A stretch of 28,377 nucleotides of DNA from a virus (IMGVR_UViG_3300033153_001529:1-28377), one strand, 5' to 3'; positions 1-10,434 are shown, counted from the stretch's first letter. The notes: generated from the letters alone by a model not told the origin. A program made the numbers and translations.

Positions 1-2316
1 ATCGAAAGAGATAAGGTATGATTGTGGGGCACCTGCGTCATAAACGACTTGCTCGGCAGAGGAATATACTACGTTTATTCCACTCGCCGGGATAACTAAT
101 CGGCCAGAATCTATATATGACTGGGTTTCGCTATTATGCGCATCCATCCAGCCTCTTTTTAGATCATCATTAAAGCAACTATTATACACTATATTATTTG
201 AATTAACATCTGGAGACACTAGTCTAATTGAAAAATTATCAAATGTTACTGCATCTTCTGCATAAATATCGAAATTATATCCGTAATCCCCATCGAATAT
301 CACAAATCCACTATATGTTCCAGTCCCAGTTATTTCTATATCTGGCTCTAATTCGGTTGCTCTTACTATTCTAACAATAGTGTCATATGTAGAGGTATGT
401 GCAAATGCTACAACATCGAATGAATATTCATAAGTTGCACCTTCTACAATTGCCGGCATACTAACGTAGGTATTAGAAGCATCCCCTAAAGTCTCTGGCT
501 TAGTAAGCTGCTCGTTAATTATTACCCATTCAGGGTCTGGATCCCAATTATCATGCCCACTTGTGAAATCTCCATTTACAACTAAATTTTCTCCGTATTC
601 GTATACTGGGTCACATAAATTGCAATCTATAGGTGGCACCTCATCACAAATATATCCCCAAAGTTCCTGATCTGTACAGGCAGCTCCACTATCACACTCT
701 GGATATTTCTTTAATGAGACATTCCTTATCTTTCCGGTGAAGATATTTCCCTCATTGCGAAAACAGCAATCAGACCCACTAACTGCAGTGACAATTCCTG
801 TATATACTCCATTCGCAGAATATGGCCCAGTTTCTTCACCAGCGAATTCAGCTATTATATCCCCTTTTTCATAATCGAATATCTCGAAGGAATATCTAAA
901 CTGGTCTCCTATAAGATATTGTGTGACATAGGTTTTATTAAGCGCCCAGTCCCAATCCACATCAACACCTACAATAACGCCACTGCCAACCGCCATAGAC
1001 CAAGCAGCGTCAAAACCCCAAGGATTATTAGAATTATACTGTGTTATGTTCCCCCACATCAACTCAGCATCTGCTAAAATTTCATCGCATGCTGGATTAA
1101 ACTTGCGAACATGCACATTATCAAATGAGCCAGTAAACCCATTTCCATTATCGGCAAAAAGCTCGAACATTTGACTAGATTGAGTTTCTGCGTCCGCAAT
1201 ACAAGTTCCTGAAAACGTTCCAGTTCTACCTGGCAAATCAAATGATCGAGCATCTGCTATATGCATTCCCCATTCTTCATCGTCGAGCCCTTTTATGCAA
1301 TCTACGGTATAAATGAGCATTTCCCCTTCCGTCCACTCTTGACACCTGCTATAGACATAAGGATATGGGTTTAAGAATTTTAATACTCCATCGGATATTT
1401 CCGCATCAGATTCATCATAATCTACGAACCATCCATATTTTGAATAATATGGATCGTTGAAACAACCATTTACGACCATATCGTTTGTAGGAAGCGTTGC
1501 CCTTCTAACAGATATACTATTTATTATAGCACCGTCTTCAGATTCAATCAAAACTACATTCGGAGGATTTTGATCGTAGCTATATGTTATATACTTAAAT
1601 TCTCCTATTACATCTATAAAAATAATTCCATCTCTAATTGTTGAGGTATTGTCAAAATGCCTTATTCTAAGTCTTGTATTTTCTGCAATATCTATCGTTA
1701 CTTCATAAATTCCTTCATCTAAATTGGATAGTAGGGTATGCCCTTTCGCTTGTCCATCATAATTAGTCCCAGTTAAAATTAACTGTCCTCCAGCTATGGA
1801 TGCGTTAGCATTAAGCGTCCAATTCGTAGCGTCTGCAAAATCAGTGTTTGCTAGAATTTCCGTATCTGATATTATTGTTTTATCAGACCAAATTTCCGTA
1901 CACAAGTTACAATCTCCCGGAGGCTCTATTGGGTCTATAGGCTCACTAGGTGTACACTCGTATACAGCTTTCTTATAGGCGTATAGGGTTGAAGTGACTT
2001 TCCAATGTGCATTGTTTACGAATTGTACTTTTGGAGGGGATTCGTACCAGCACCAAAAGGTTAAAAGTGTACTACCTAACTGAGCTTCCCAATCAAATCC
2101 ATTTATAAGGTCGCCAGCTTCCGTATAATGAGCAAGTATTTCTTCTTTTTGAGTGTTATTAAGAAAATCATTCACACTAACAATTTTATATGCTTGTTGC
2201 TCCCCTGCAGAGTTTAGTCCCTTCCCTATTCCATTAGTAGAGAAATCAGATTTAGTGTGCTCTACAGGAGCAATCTTAGTTCCTCTCGACCTACACCGTA
2301 GAGGGTAATTGATCAT
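1..2316 (-). CDS. Large modular tail-tip adhesin with CBM-like jelly rolls (C-terminus outside window)
   Basis: The frame opens at an ATG overlapping the upstream stop (ATGA) and stays open for 772 codons to the left edge. Residues 1-125 form a tip domain (FDWEAQLGSTLLTFWCWYES), loosely like minor tail protein M. A short proline linker leads to CNLC at 136-139. Then come five related modules of about 120-150 residues, starting near 150, 279, 411, 573 and 706. The best start is ENLVVNGDFTSGHDNW (576-591), the classic opening of CBM4_9-type carbohydrate-binding jelly rolls; others read VVNGCFNDP and VYNSCFNDD. A second CNLC at 565-568 precedes module four. It probably binds host surface glycans. 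No hydrolase motif is visible in the part seen. Confidence 0.75.
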   Translation of the reverse strand, partial: MINYPLRCRSRGTKIAPVEHTKSDFSTNGIGKGLNSAGEQQAYKIVSVNDFLNNTQKEEILAHYTEAGDLINGFDWEAQLGSTLLTFWCWYESPPKVQFVNNAHWKVTSTLYAYKKAVYECTPSEPIDPIEPPGDCNLCTEIWSDKTIISDTEILANTDFADATNWTLNANASIAGGQLILTGTNYDGQAKGHTLLSNLDEGIYEVTIDIAENTRLRIRHFDNTSTIRDGIIFIDVIGEFKYITYSYDQNPPNVVLIESEDGAIINSISVRRATLPTNDMVVNGCFNDPYYSKYGWFVDYDESDAEISDGVLKFLNPYPYVYSRCQEWTEGEMLIYTVDCIKGLDDEEWGMHIADARSFDLPGRTGTFSGTCIADAETQSSQMFELFADNGNGFTGSFDNVHVRKFNPACDEILADAELMWGNITQYNSNNPWGFDAAWSMAVGSGVIVGVDVDWDWALNKTYVTQYLIGDQFRYSFEIFDYEKGDIIAEFAGEETGPYSANGVYTGIVTAVSGSDCCFRNEGNIFTGKIRNVSLKKYPECDSGAACTDQELWGYICDEVPPIDCNLCDPVYEYGENLVVNGDFTSGHDNWDPDPEWVIINEQLTKPETLGDASNTYVSMPAIVEGATYEYSFDVVAFAHTSTYDTIVRIVRATELEPDIEITGTGTYSGFVIFDGDYGYNFDIYAEDAVTFDNFSIRLVSPDVNSNNIVYNSCFNDDLKRGWMDAHNSETQSYIDSGRLVIPASGINVVYSSAEQVVYDAGAPQSYLISFD

Positions 2317-3635
2317 ACCGCACCAGCATCCGTAATAATCCATCCACCGCTGACTAATGCTTGTCTTGCTGTTTCCGCTGCTCCTCCTGCGGTATACTTT
2401 GTATCTGGCGCGCTAAATTGCAAATCGGCCTGAATTGGTAATTGACCAGCAAAACTAATTAGCGCCGCATCATAATTAGTTGTGCTAAAGCTTGAAGAAT
2501 CTCCATATTCGCCGAAAAACAGTAGTCCTTGTACATTCGCTGTAACTCCAGTTATATCTAAAACGCTAATATCTGGATCTGAGCCATTACCTAGAAACAT
2601 TCTTTTAAAGGTAGTAACCCCAGAGGTATCCCAAGATGACATATCCGGGAGCATATCTGTACTTTCAAACATCCCACTCATATCTGTAGCGTTCGTCGTT
2701 ACCCAGGAAGAAGTATCGATTGTTGCCGAAACGGTAACATCTAAGAACATATCTTTAAATAATACAACATTAGATACATTCCAATCAGATACATCTGGTT
2801 GGCCATCCAAACTTTTAAACATCCCAGTCATATTTTGAACGGTATCGAATGCATCATCTCCATCAGACGCGGAAAGAGTTACCGGCATTCCAGTTTCCGC
2901 TATCGCATAACTTAATCTCTTAAATCCGACGTTTCCCCAGAAAGTGACTCCAACGAGATATGATTTTGGAAGAGAATACTCTATTATCGGTAATTTGCTA
3001 GCATCGAACCAATTTAATGTCCCCGTTATACTAATCGTATAATCGTCATCTATTCCTGCCGGATAAGTATGTTCCGGTGCTTCCCACCAAACATGCTCGA
3101 CAGCGGAACCATCTCCCCAATCTATCATTACGTTTATTTCCATTCCAGTATCTAAATACATTGGAAGGCGTGCTATAATCGCATCATTATTATGTCTCCA
3201 AATTATAACGAATGGATCTGTAGTCGGAGCTGGGCCTGGATCATCTGGCGGTGGATTGGGATTAATTGGGCCGGGAGATTCTCCATCACTAGCTCCACGA
3301 TAGCCAACAAACTTATTGCGAATAAGCCACATATCATTAGCTTTCTTAATCATTAGAAACGGATGAGTATAAATGCAGGTATATACCGATCCATCAGCAT
3401 GGTGCGTAAATTCAATTTCTTCGCTTTTATTCGTATCATAATGAGTCTCGAATAACGAATAATCGCTATCTGGGACATGATGATGCTCGACTATTATGTC
3501 ATAATAAAGCCTATTAAGCCTTATATTCTTATCAGATACTGCATAATTATTATTTGGCAACGAATGACTAGTATAATGGTTTATTGGCTTAATTCTAGTA
3601 TTAAGTGATTGCTTATAATCTAAGTAGCTGGCCAT
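2313..3635 (-). CDS. BspA-like (DUF285) tail tip protein with proline linker, 440 aa
   Basis: 440 residues. Residues 1-115 form a separate attachment domain (RLYYDIIVEHHHVPDSDYSL, then YTHPFLMIKKANDMWLIRNK). A proline-rich linker at 116-140 (PGPINPNPPPDDPGPAP) leads to a PKD-like domain with IDWGDGSA at 171-178 and a closing TISITGTLNWF strand. Residues 230-375 contain BspA/DUF285 repeats (MTGMFKSLDGQPDVSDWNVS and similar; four clear units). Residues 384-440 are the same cap as in the other two BspA proteins (STTNYDAALISFAGQ to GGWIITDAGAV). It is a probable host-binding protein at the tail tip. It overlaps its neighbours by one base upstream (TAATG) and by ATGA downstream. Confidence 0.75.
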   Translation of the reverse strand: MASYLDYKQSLNTRIKPINHYTSHSLPNNNYAVSDKNIRLNRLYYDIIVEHHHVPDSDYSLFETHYDTNKSEEIEFTHHADGSVYTCIYTHPFLMIKKANDMWLIRNKFVGYRGASDGESPGPINPNPPPDDPGPAPTTDPFVIIWRHNNDAIIARLPMYLDTGMEINVMIDWGDGSAVEHVWWEAPEHTYPAGIDDDYTISITGTLNWFDASKLPIIEYSLPKSYLVGVTFWGNVGFKRLSYAIAETGMPVTLSASDGDDAFDTVQNMTGMFKSLDGQPDVSDWNVSNVVLFKDMFLDVTVSATIDTSSWVTTNATDMSGMFESTDMLPDMSSWDTSGVTTFKRMFLGNGSDPDISVLDITGVTANVQGLLFFGEYGDSSSFSTTNYDAALISFAGQLPIQADLQFSAPDTKYTAGGAAETARQALVSGGWIITDAGAV

Positions 3636-4147
3636 TATCTTGCAGGCTCCAAAATGTACTTTCCAATGATCGTACCAGCCGGCGGCAAGTAATTAAATGC
3701 CGGAGGTTCTGCAAAAATTCTAGGTGATTCTAAAGTTGCAGCTGGAACAGCGAAACATTTAGCTTTAATCCAATCGTGCCCTATACTATGAGCGTAATCT
3801 AAATATCCCTTAAATATGATAGGTGCCTTTTCGGTTCCAGGAGCAATCTCGTAGGCCAACCTAACTTCAATTACAGAATCTATATATTTTGTATCGAGTG
3901 CTGGAGTATGTTCATGTCCGCAAACGTTCGTAAACCAAATAGCCATACTTTGCGGACTAATCTGATTTAACTTTATTTTCTTATCGTCAAAATCGACGGT
4001 TTCATAAGTTACATCTTGATTAGTAGTGCTGGTGTAAACCCCCTGCGAAGCACCTTCATGATCTTGCCAATTTATTGTTACTAAATAATTTGGCGTAGTT
4101 ACCTTTTTATATAGCAAATCTAAATATCCAGGCTCAAGATCTCTCAC
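3635..4147 (-). CDS. Tail tip / distal tail protein, 170 aa
   Basis: 170 residues from a GTG start that shares GTGA with the tape measure stop; a GGAGG site inside the last tape measure codons lies 6 bases upstream. The fold looks beta-rich: LVTINWQDHEGASQG, then IKLNQISPQSMAIWFTNVCG, then KAPIIFKGYLDYAHSIGHDW. The end reads FNYLPPAGTIIGKYILEP, a motif of phage proteins found just after tape measure genes (gpL or DUF2163-like). It contains Cys75 near a CGHEH stretch, which could bind a metal. It probably forms the ring that joins tail tube and tip. The exact family is uncertain. Confidence 0.6.
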   Translation of the reverse strand: MRDLEPGYLDLLYKKVTTPNYLVTINWQDHEGASQGVYTSTTNQDVTYETVDFDDKKIKLNQISPQSMAIWFTNVCGHEHTPALDTKYIDSVIEVRLAYEIAPGTEKAPIIFKGYLDYAHSIGHDWIKAKCFAVPAATLESPRIFAEPPAFNYLPPAGTIIGKYILEPAR

Positions 4148-7100
4148 ATGCCACCTCCAAATGCCGGATTGTATGTATTCATTTCATCGTTAGGGTTGCT
4201 ACTTACTTGGCCAAATCTCGTTACATGGCCGCCAAATTCTTTAACCGCATCAGTCATGTCCCCAGTTGCTTCCGAAGTATTTTCTGCAGCTTCAGTCATC
4301 GGAACTACGGCTTCTTCAACAGCTGTTCTAACGGCCGCTGCTAAGAGGGCGGCTTCGCTCACAGCCTCTTGCTTAGCTATATCCAGCCTATCTTGAGCTA
4401 ATTTATTAATTTTATCAAGATAATCCAAATAGTTTTGCTGATTTTTCTTAGCGGCTTCTGGATCTGCACTCATTTGAGCAGACCAAGATAATCCGATATG
4501 TTTATTTATTTCTCTAGTCGCCTCCAGAATATCAGCTGGATCAGTTAAAGTAGCCAACCTAGCAGTCCACATATCAGCCTGCCCTTTATGATAATTAAAT
4601 TTTTCCTCGTCAGTCATTGTATCTGTTAATATGCGCTCTCTAGTATCAGAGAACATAGCGTTTATTGCTTTACTAGCCTGATCTATCGCTAGCAATAACT
4701 GTATCGTCGCTTCTCTTTGTTCCGATAACCCTGCGGTTAGCAATTGAGTGGCCTCTATTGTACCATCATAATCTTCTATCAAATCATATACCGCGTCTCT
4801 ATGTATCGCTAGTACTTCGGTTTGTGTTAACGCCATATCCGAAATTATTTGCGCTGCAGTTTCCGCAACATTCGCTAATCCTTGTAAATTCGCTTCTAGC
4901 ATAACTATAGCATCTACAGCGGCCATTACGTTATCGTCATTTAATCCTTGAGCTTTAAAGTTATCCCACATATGCAAGGCCATGCCGCTCACTTCCTTAA
5001 ATATAACGTCATACCTCTTAATTACGAAGTCATGAAAATCAGGAGTCCCCATTTTTTCGGATGTTTTATGCAGCCCCTCCACTTCTGCCTTTACCTTGGC
5101 GACAGCTTCTGCAGATAAATCGAACACCTCTATAAGAGCGTCATCTAACTGCCCCATAGCTTGAAATGCCTGCTGCATTCCATCGAGCCACTTATCAAAA
5201 TCTTCTTGCGGTATCTGATCGTCGTTAGGATTTCCTATATGCTGCCCTTTAGCGTACATATCTCCTAGACTAGCACTTACAGCTATTCCAGTGCGCTCAC
5301 CTTGTTTTCCTATCCACTCTCTGCCCCAAGGGGTGTCTTGTGCATATCTACCGTGCCTGCCTTCCACAGTCCCAGAACCGATGCCCCCTTTCGTTCCGCC
5401 GTTTATATTTCCACCATACCCCATAGTTAATCTACTATTAGAATTTTCATCCTCAGTAAACCTAGATATGATAGCAATAACTAATGCTACAATCGCTCCC
5501 CAACCGGTTGCAGCTAACGCTCCATACCCTGCTGCTCCTGCTATTCCACCACCAACAGCACCACCAACTGCGCCAGCCATGCCACCATATTTCTCACCAC
5601 CTATTATTGATCCTATTCCGTAGCCGACTAATCCGCCTCCAACAGCTCCCATTGCAGCACCTCCTGCGCCACCCATTCCGTTAACGCCAGTCCAGCCACC
5701 TTGTATGCCATTCGGGCCAATAGCCTCGAATGGGGCGGTCATAAAAGCTCCAGCTTCTCCGACGGAGCCAGCGGCATATCCTCCCCATGCGTTATATATA
5801 TTCCCAATTCCACCCATCAAATAATTACTTAATCCTTGTTGGCCCATTTGTCCAAGTTGCCCTATAAATCCACCGTCAGCGCCGCCGACTACGCCGGTCG
5901 CACCACCGGCACCGACGGCCCCACTAGTTCCTCCGAACATTCCGGAAAAGAATCCGTATATTTTAATCGGGTTACTAATCGCCATTTTAATTAAATCACG
6001 CAACATATTTTTGAATATATCTTTTATGTCGTCAGCGAAATTGCTCCAGTCATCTTCGATTCCGGATAAATAATCGGCAAACACGTCAATAAGTGAATCT
6101 CCCATATTTTCAAATATCGCGGTAAACTCATCCGCGAAGTCTTGAAGAATCTGTGTATCGTAAGCCTCTATTTGCTTTTGTGCTAATAGATCTAGCTCTT
6201 CGTTAAACAGCTTTAGTGATTCTACATGATCTGCCGTAATTACTGTTCCATTTTCAGTTATATCATTCCAATACTCTTGCGATTTTCTTGACTTTTCAGA
6301 CTTTATATTATATCTGGCTAATTCTCTGCCTTTTAGCTTAATCATTTTCGTTGAATCGGAAATGGACTTAATTTCAGTTTTTAAACTTTTAATATTATCA
6401 ACGTGTAAAGTCTTTAGCCTCTTCATTGCTTTTTCTAACGCCCTGTCCTTGTCGACTTGTTCAAGAACTTTCATCAGCTTTTCGTATTCTTTTATAGTTG
6501 GATTTATTCCAGCCTTAATTAGCAAAATGAAAGCCTTCCCACGCTCGGTCGTGCTATCTATTCCGAGCTTCGCCATTTTAACGTATGCACCTTCTAATAG
6601 CAATAGCTCTTTTACTTTTTCTTGTAATTGTTTTTCCGCATTAATTCTTTTGGTTATCGCCGTCATATCAGCTTGCATCTTATCGATTGCCGCCCATGCA
6701 GCTAAAGATTTTTGATTAGCGGCCGTTGTAGGATCTATTCCTAAAACTCTAAGCTCAATGTACGCCTTTGCGTACCTTGTATTAATATCAACGCCCCTAT
6801 TCATTAATTCTAAAGTTGCTACTTGAGCCTTTTCCGCAGATCTTAGTTTCTCGATTAGCCTTTGCTGCTTATCAATAAATTTATCCGTGCCGGTCGTCGA
6901 TCCTATTTGCTCGTCTAGTGCTCTAGCCAATAGTCTAGCGGATAAAAATTCTGCCCCTAGTACGGCGACACCATCTGCTGATTCCTTCATCATTAGAGTC
7001 CATTCTACAGATCCCTTCTTCGTTCCGTCTGCAATTAGCGTAGTAGCTAGACTTATTTTGGCAAGTTCCTTCCCTAAATCTTTAGATGCCTCAGCTGAGG

Positions 7101-10100
7101 CTTTCGTATCCGCTATGGATTGCTTTATTAAAAACGCCGCATAATTAACACTAGAGTTAAAAGATAAAAAGCTTGGAAGGATATTTATATACTGCTGTTT
7201 TAGACGCTCTAGCATACTTAATTGTAGCTCAAGCGCTAGAGTATATCCTTTAACGTATTCAGGCTTCCCTTCACTTTCAAATCTTGATATCGCCTCTCTC
7301 GCTCTATCAACTTCTCCTTCTAATGAACTTATTTTATCCGTCAGATCTGCCACTACCATCTTAAACGATTCGGTATAGTCCGGCGAATTTCGCAGTAGTT
7401 TATTAAATTTTTCCTGATTATTGCTAGCATAAGCGGTAGCCTCGGAAACATCCATATATGCGGATTCGAGATCAGTTATTTCGATAGCTAATTGCCCCAT
7501 TTTGCTATTTTCCGTCTCTTTATTTGCTTCATGCAAAGAGTCGACGTATAAATAAACCGCGGTTGTTACTCCGACGAACGCAGCGATAACGAGTCCAAGC
7601 GGCGAAGCCAAAAACGCCAATATCGCTGATCCAAATGCTAAAATAGCCGATGCGGCCAATCTCATTTTTATAGCAAATATAGATGTATTCGTTATAATCC
7701 AGGTTAATGGAGAAAATAGCCACCTTAACGCTTTCCCGAATAACTGCAAAGCCTTCGATCCACCGACGAAGGCGGCTCCGAGCAGCCCTATCGTACCAGT
7801 TGGCCCAATAATAGACTTAAAATTTTCATTAAGGTCGGTTACTATGCTTTTCGTTTTATCTACGCCGGAATTAAAACGATCAATGCTATCTCCAACTTTA
7901 TCGGAAGTCTCCCCGACCGAATTCATCGCTAAATCGAAACTACTCAAGCTTTCAGTAGCTCCTTCTAAATTAACTTCAATGTCCCCCGCTCCAAATATCG
8001 TACTAAATACAGAGGCGAGTTCTGTTCCGGCGACCCACATTCTTCCGATACTTTTTGCAAATTCATCGAACCATTTAACAACTTTAACGAATGTGTCTGA
8101 TATTAACGCGCCAAATAGCGCTTGTAGACCAGTTAAGGTATTTTGTAAAGCTACCATAGCAGCTTGTGGCTTTTCGAGAGACTTAACCAATATACTTGTA
8201 TCGAATTTCTCGTTAATTACTTTTGCGAATTTTTCAAGGAAAGGCGTTGATTGAACCGCGCCCTTTTTAACCTCCTTATAAAACTCCGCCATATGTCCAG
8301 TCCCTTCCATCCAAGCTTCCGATGCTAATGCCATAGAACCCGGTATATATTGTCCGAGCTGTCGTCTTAATTCTTCCATCGATACCGTTCCTTTCGATAT
8401 CATTTGTTCGAGGGCAAGGAACATTCCACTCATCGCTTGAGTGCTCATATTAGTAATACGTGCAACTTTTGCGAAAGTTCTAAAATAGCCTTCGGCCTTC
8501 TTCATCGAAGTTCCAGATAAAGTTACAGCGTTGATAAATTTAGAATATTCCTTCGTAAGTGTTTGAACGTCAACCTTATATTCAATAGCTATCTTAGTGG
8601 CTCTTGTTAGATTCGCATTAGCTTCGATAGTCCTAGCGGATAGAGTTTTCGTTGAATCCGTAGCGAGGAGCAAAGCATTTCTGTAACCAAGAAAATTAGA
8701 TGTCATTTCTGCTAATTTTACTGGATTGAAAAACATTATCGTTTCTAACGTCCTCATCCTTATAAAATTCGCAACCGTAGCTTTTGCAGCGTTTCCTATT
8801 TTAGCGAAAAGCCCAACGCCTTTTTTTAAAGTAACCCAGAACCCATTCATCACTCCATTAAGTATTCTGATTCTGCCGGCTAAGGTCGTTACGGTCGCAT
8901 AGAAATGACTCATCGCCGTACCCATTCTTGTAAATATGCCACCTCCTTTTTTTAAGAATAGATTTAATTTAGCAACAGCATATCCATATACTGATGTAGC
9001 ACCAGCTAATTTGGAATATAACCCGAGCTGTTCTTTTATATATTTCGTATTCGTTGCAGAAGCCTGGCCTAATACCCTATTTGCTTTTGCCGCTCTAAAT
9101 AATCCATCAACGAGATCTTTTCCTACAACTAATCCATATTCAAGAGTTTCGGCCCTTACTGCATTAATAGTCCTTCCTAATCCGGTCAATGACGAATGAA
9201 AGGTTTTAGTAGCCGTAGCTGAAGCCATCGCTAATTTAGAATATTCCGCGATTGACATGGAATATGATTTAATCGCAGTTTTTGCGACCTCTGTTGCTTT
9301 TCTGCTATTTAGAAACGCATCGACCAAATTAGTCTTAACAACAAGCCCAAGCTCCATCGTTTCGGCGCGTGTCTGATTAACCGTTCTTCCAACGGAAGTA
9401 AGAGCGGAATGGAAAACTTCTATTCCTTGTTTAGAATTCTTAAATGCATCATTAAGCACATTAATATGGCTTACATTTGCACCGACGTTCGCTATCGCAC
9501 CAATTACGTTGCCTAATGAATCCTTTAATATTTTTACGTCAATATCTGCCTTCCTTAGAGACTCTGCGAATTTATTTACTTCTTGCGCTCCGCCGGACAT
9601 CTTGACCGTAGCGCCGGAAAATTCTCCGTAGGAGGAGCCTAGCCTTTTGACCTCGAAATTCGTTTTCTCAGTAGCCTTCGATAGTGCATTAAAGGCATCT
9701 CTAGCTGCAGATATTTTTGGTATTTGCTTCGTGTATGCATCTGTTCCGGTACCTAGCATACCTACATTAGCTCTAGCTTTGTCAATACTCTTCGATGTCT
9801 CGTCGAATGCATCGCTCATATTCATTATTCCGGCGACTTTTCTTGCTAATTGGTCGCCGGCATATCCGAATTTCTTTAGCTCTTCTGTCGCATATTTTAT
9901 TTTCGCAGAAGTTCCATCGACTCTTTGCAAAAGTTTAAGGAATGTTATGTCGACCTGCGAAAGTGGAGTCCCTGCTTTTGCTAAATCGCTAATGTAAATA
10001 GAAAGATTTTTAAGCGATGCCCCCATTTCTTTTGCTGTAATTGCGGCACGCTTCGTATTCTGTCCGAATTTATTAATCTCATTATTAATGAGTTGGACGG

Positions 10101-10425
10101 CTTTCGGAGTCATGACTAAAGCATCGTTAAGCGTCTTAATTTCTGACACTATCTTCGTAATTCCAGAATCAGATACGCCGAATTTAGATAGGCTTCTAGT
10201 TAAGGCAAGTAACTGATTGGTCGCCCCGCTCGAACTATTTGCTAATTTAAGTAGCATTTCGGTTACTTTAGATACACCTTGTCCAGCGTGCTGAAGCTCC
10301 CTAATATGTTTATTAAGTTCGACTATTTTCTTGTCGGCATTTGCGGTAGTTTTTTCATTCTGCCTCATCTTTTTATCGAAGTCGGTAGAATCAACTGTAA
10401 TTTTAATGCCAATATTGTCGGTCAT
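4144..10425 (-). CDS. Tail tape measure protein, 2093 aa
   Basis: By far the longest gene; at about 1.5 angstrom per residue it predicts a tail near 300 nm. Residues 1-550 are long helices, with a 71-residue tandem duplication at about 338-408 and 409-479. The conserved tape-measure core spans about 555-745, including KVARITNMSTQAMSGMFLAL and KGTVSMEELRRQLGQYIPGS. Residues 924-962 are apolar, as expected for the segment that enters the host membrane during DNA injection. About 1204-1330 contains a second, weaker repeat pair. DDWSNFADDIKDIFKNMLRD (1458-1477) is a common tape-measure motif. About 1498-1655 are glycine/alanine-rich with another apolar stretch. The C-terminal end is helical. No lysozyme or peptidase motif was seen. 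Confidence 0.95.
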   Translation of the reverse strand: MTDNIGIKITVDSTDFDKKMRQNEKTTANADKKIVELNKHIRELQHAGQGVSKVTEMLLKLANSSSGATNQLLALTRSLSKFGVSDSGITKIVSEIKTLNDALVMTPKAVQLINNEINKFGQNTKRAAITAKEMGASLKNLSIYISDLAKAGTPLSQVDITFLKLLQRVDGTSAKIKYATEELKKFGYAGDQLARKVAGIMNMSDAFDETSKSIDKARANVGMLGTGTDAYTKQIPKISAARDAFNALSKATEKTNFEVKRLGSSYGEFSGATVKMSGGAQEVNKFAESLRKADIDVKILKDSLGNVIGAIANVGANVSHINVLNDAFKNSKQGIEVFHSALTSVGRTVNQTRAETMELGLVVKTNLVDAFLNSRKATEVAKTAIKSYSMSIAEYSKLAMASATATKTFHSSLTGLGRTINAVRAETLEYGLVVGKDLVDGLFRAAKANRVLGQASATNTKYIKEQLGLYSKLAGATSVYGYAVAKLNLFLKKGGGIFTRMGTAMSHFYATVTTLAGRIRILNGVMNGFWVTLKKGVGLFAKIGNAAKATVANFIRMRTLETIMFFNPVKLAEMTSNFLGYRNALLLATDSTKTLSARTIEANANLTRATKIAIEYKVDVQTLTKEYSKFINAVTLSGTSMKKAEGYFRTFAKVARITNMSTQAMSGMFLALEQMISKGTVSMEELRRQLGQYIPGSMALASEAWMEGTGHMAEFYKEVKKGAVQSTPFLEKFAKVINEKFDTSILVKSLEKPQAAMVALQNTLTGLQALFGALISDTFVKVVKWFDEFAKSIGRMWVAGTELASVFSTIFGAGDIEVNLEGATESLSSFDLAMNSVGETSDKVGDSIDRFNSGVDKTKSIVTDLNENFKSIIGPTGTIGLLGAAFVGGSKALQLFGKALRWLFSPLTWIITNTSIFAIKMRLAASAILAFGSAILAFLASPLGLVIAAFVGVTTAVYLYVDSLHEANKETENSKMGQLAIEITDLESAYMDVSEATAYASNNQEKFNKLLRNSPDYTESFKMVVADLTDKISSLEGEVDRAREAISRFESEGKPEYVKGYTLALELQLSMLERLKQQYINILPSFLSFNSSVNYAAFLIKQSIADTKASAEASKDLGKELAKISLATTLIADGTKKGSVEWTLMMKESADGVAVLGAEFLSARLLARALDEQIGSTTGTDKFIDKQQRLIEKLRSAEKAQVATLELMNRGVDINTRYAKAYIELRVLGIDPTTAANQKSLAAWAAIDKMQADMTAITKRINAEKQLQEKVKELLLLEGAYVKMAKLGIDSTTERGKAFILLIKAGINPTIKEYEKLMKVLEQVDKDRALEKAMKRLKTLHVDNIKSLKTEIKSISDSTKMIKLKGRELARYNIKSEKSRKSQEYWNDITENGTVITADHVESLKLFNEELDLLAQKQIEAYDTQILQDFADEFTAIFENMGDSLIDVFADYLSGIEDDWSNFADDIKDIFKNMLRDLIKMAISNPIKIYGFFSGMFGGTSGAVGAGGATGVVGGADGGFIGQLGQMGQQGLSNYLMGGIGNIYNAWGGYAAGSVGEAGAFMTAPFEAIGPNGIQGGWTGVNGMGGAGGAAMGAVGGGLVGYGIGSIIGGEKYGGMAGAVGGAVGGGIAGAAGYGALAATGWGAIVALVIAIISRFTEDENSNSRLTMGYGGNINGGTKGGIGSGTVEGRHGRYAQDTPWGREWIGKQGERTGIAVSASLGDMYAKGQHIGNPNDDQIPQEDFDKWLDGMQQAFQAMGQLDDALIEVFDLSAEAVAKVKAEVEGLHKTSEKMGTPDFHDFVIKRYDVIFKEVSGMALHMWDNFKAQGLNDDNVMAAVDAIVMLEANLQGLANVAETAAQIISDMALTQTEVLAIHRDAVYDLIEDYDGTIEATQLLTAGLSEQREATIQLLLAIDQASKAINAMFSDTRERILTDTMTDEEKFNYHKGQADMWTARLATLTDPADILEATREINKHIGLSWSAQMSADPEAAKKNQQNYLDYLDKINKLAQDRLDIAKQEAVSEAALLAAAVRTAVEEAVVPMTEAAENTSEATGDMTDAVKEFGGHVTRFGQVSSNPNDEMNTYNPAFGGGM
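8989..9414 (-). repeat. Tandem 213-bp duplication inside the tape measure gene
   Basis: Two adjacent 71-residue units align without gaps. Unit one begins FHSALTSVGRTVNQTRAETM at residue 338; unit two begins FHSSLTGLGRTINAVRAETL at residue 409. The first half is well conserved and the second half has drifted. Adding one unit should lengthen the tail by about 10 nm. Confidence 0.75.
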
Positions 10426-10434
10426 AATAGCTCT

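Noticed and set aside
1796-1978. Plus-strand 60-residue frame
   Set aside because: Antisense to the large tail-tip adhesin, which is open through the whole region; composition is not protein-like.
5291-5684. Plus-strand open frames rich in proline or in leucine/histidine
   Set aside because: They are antisense to the glycine/alanine-rich part of the tape measure gene; glycine codons read backwards give proline. No ribosome binding site or family resemblance.
4144-10425. Cell-wall hydrolase domain in the tape measure protein
   Set aside because: No lysozyme, M23 HxH or NlpC/P60 cysteine-histidine pattern was found; the glycine-rich part is low-complexity.
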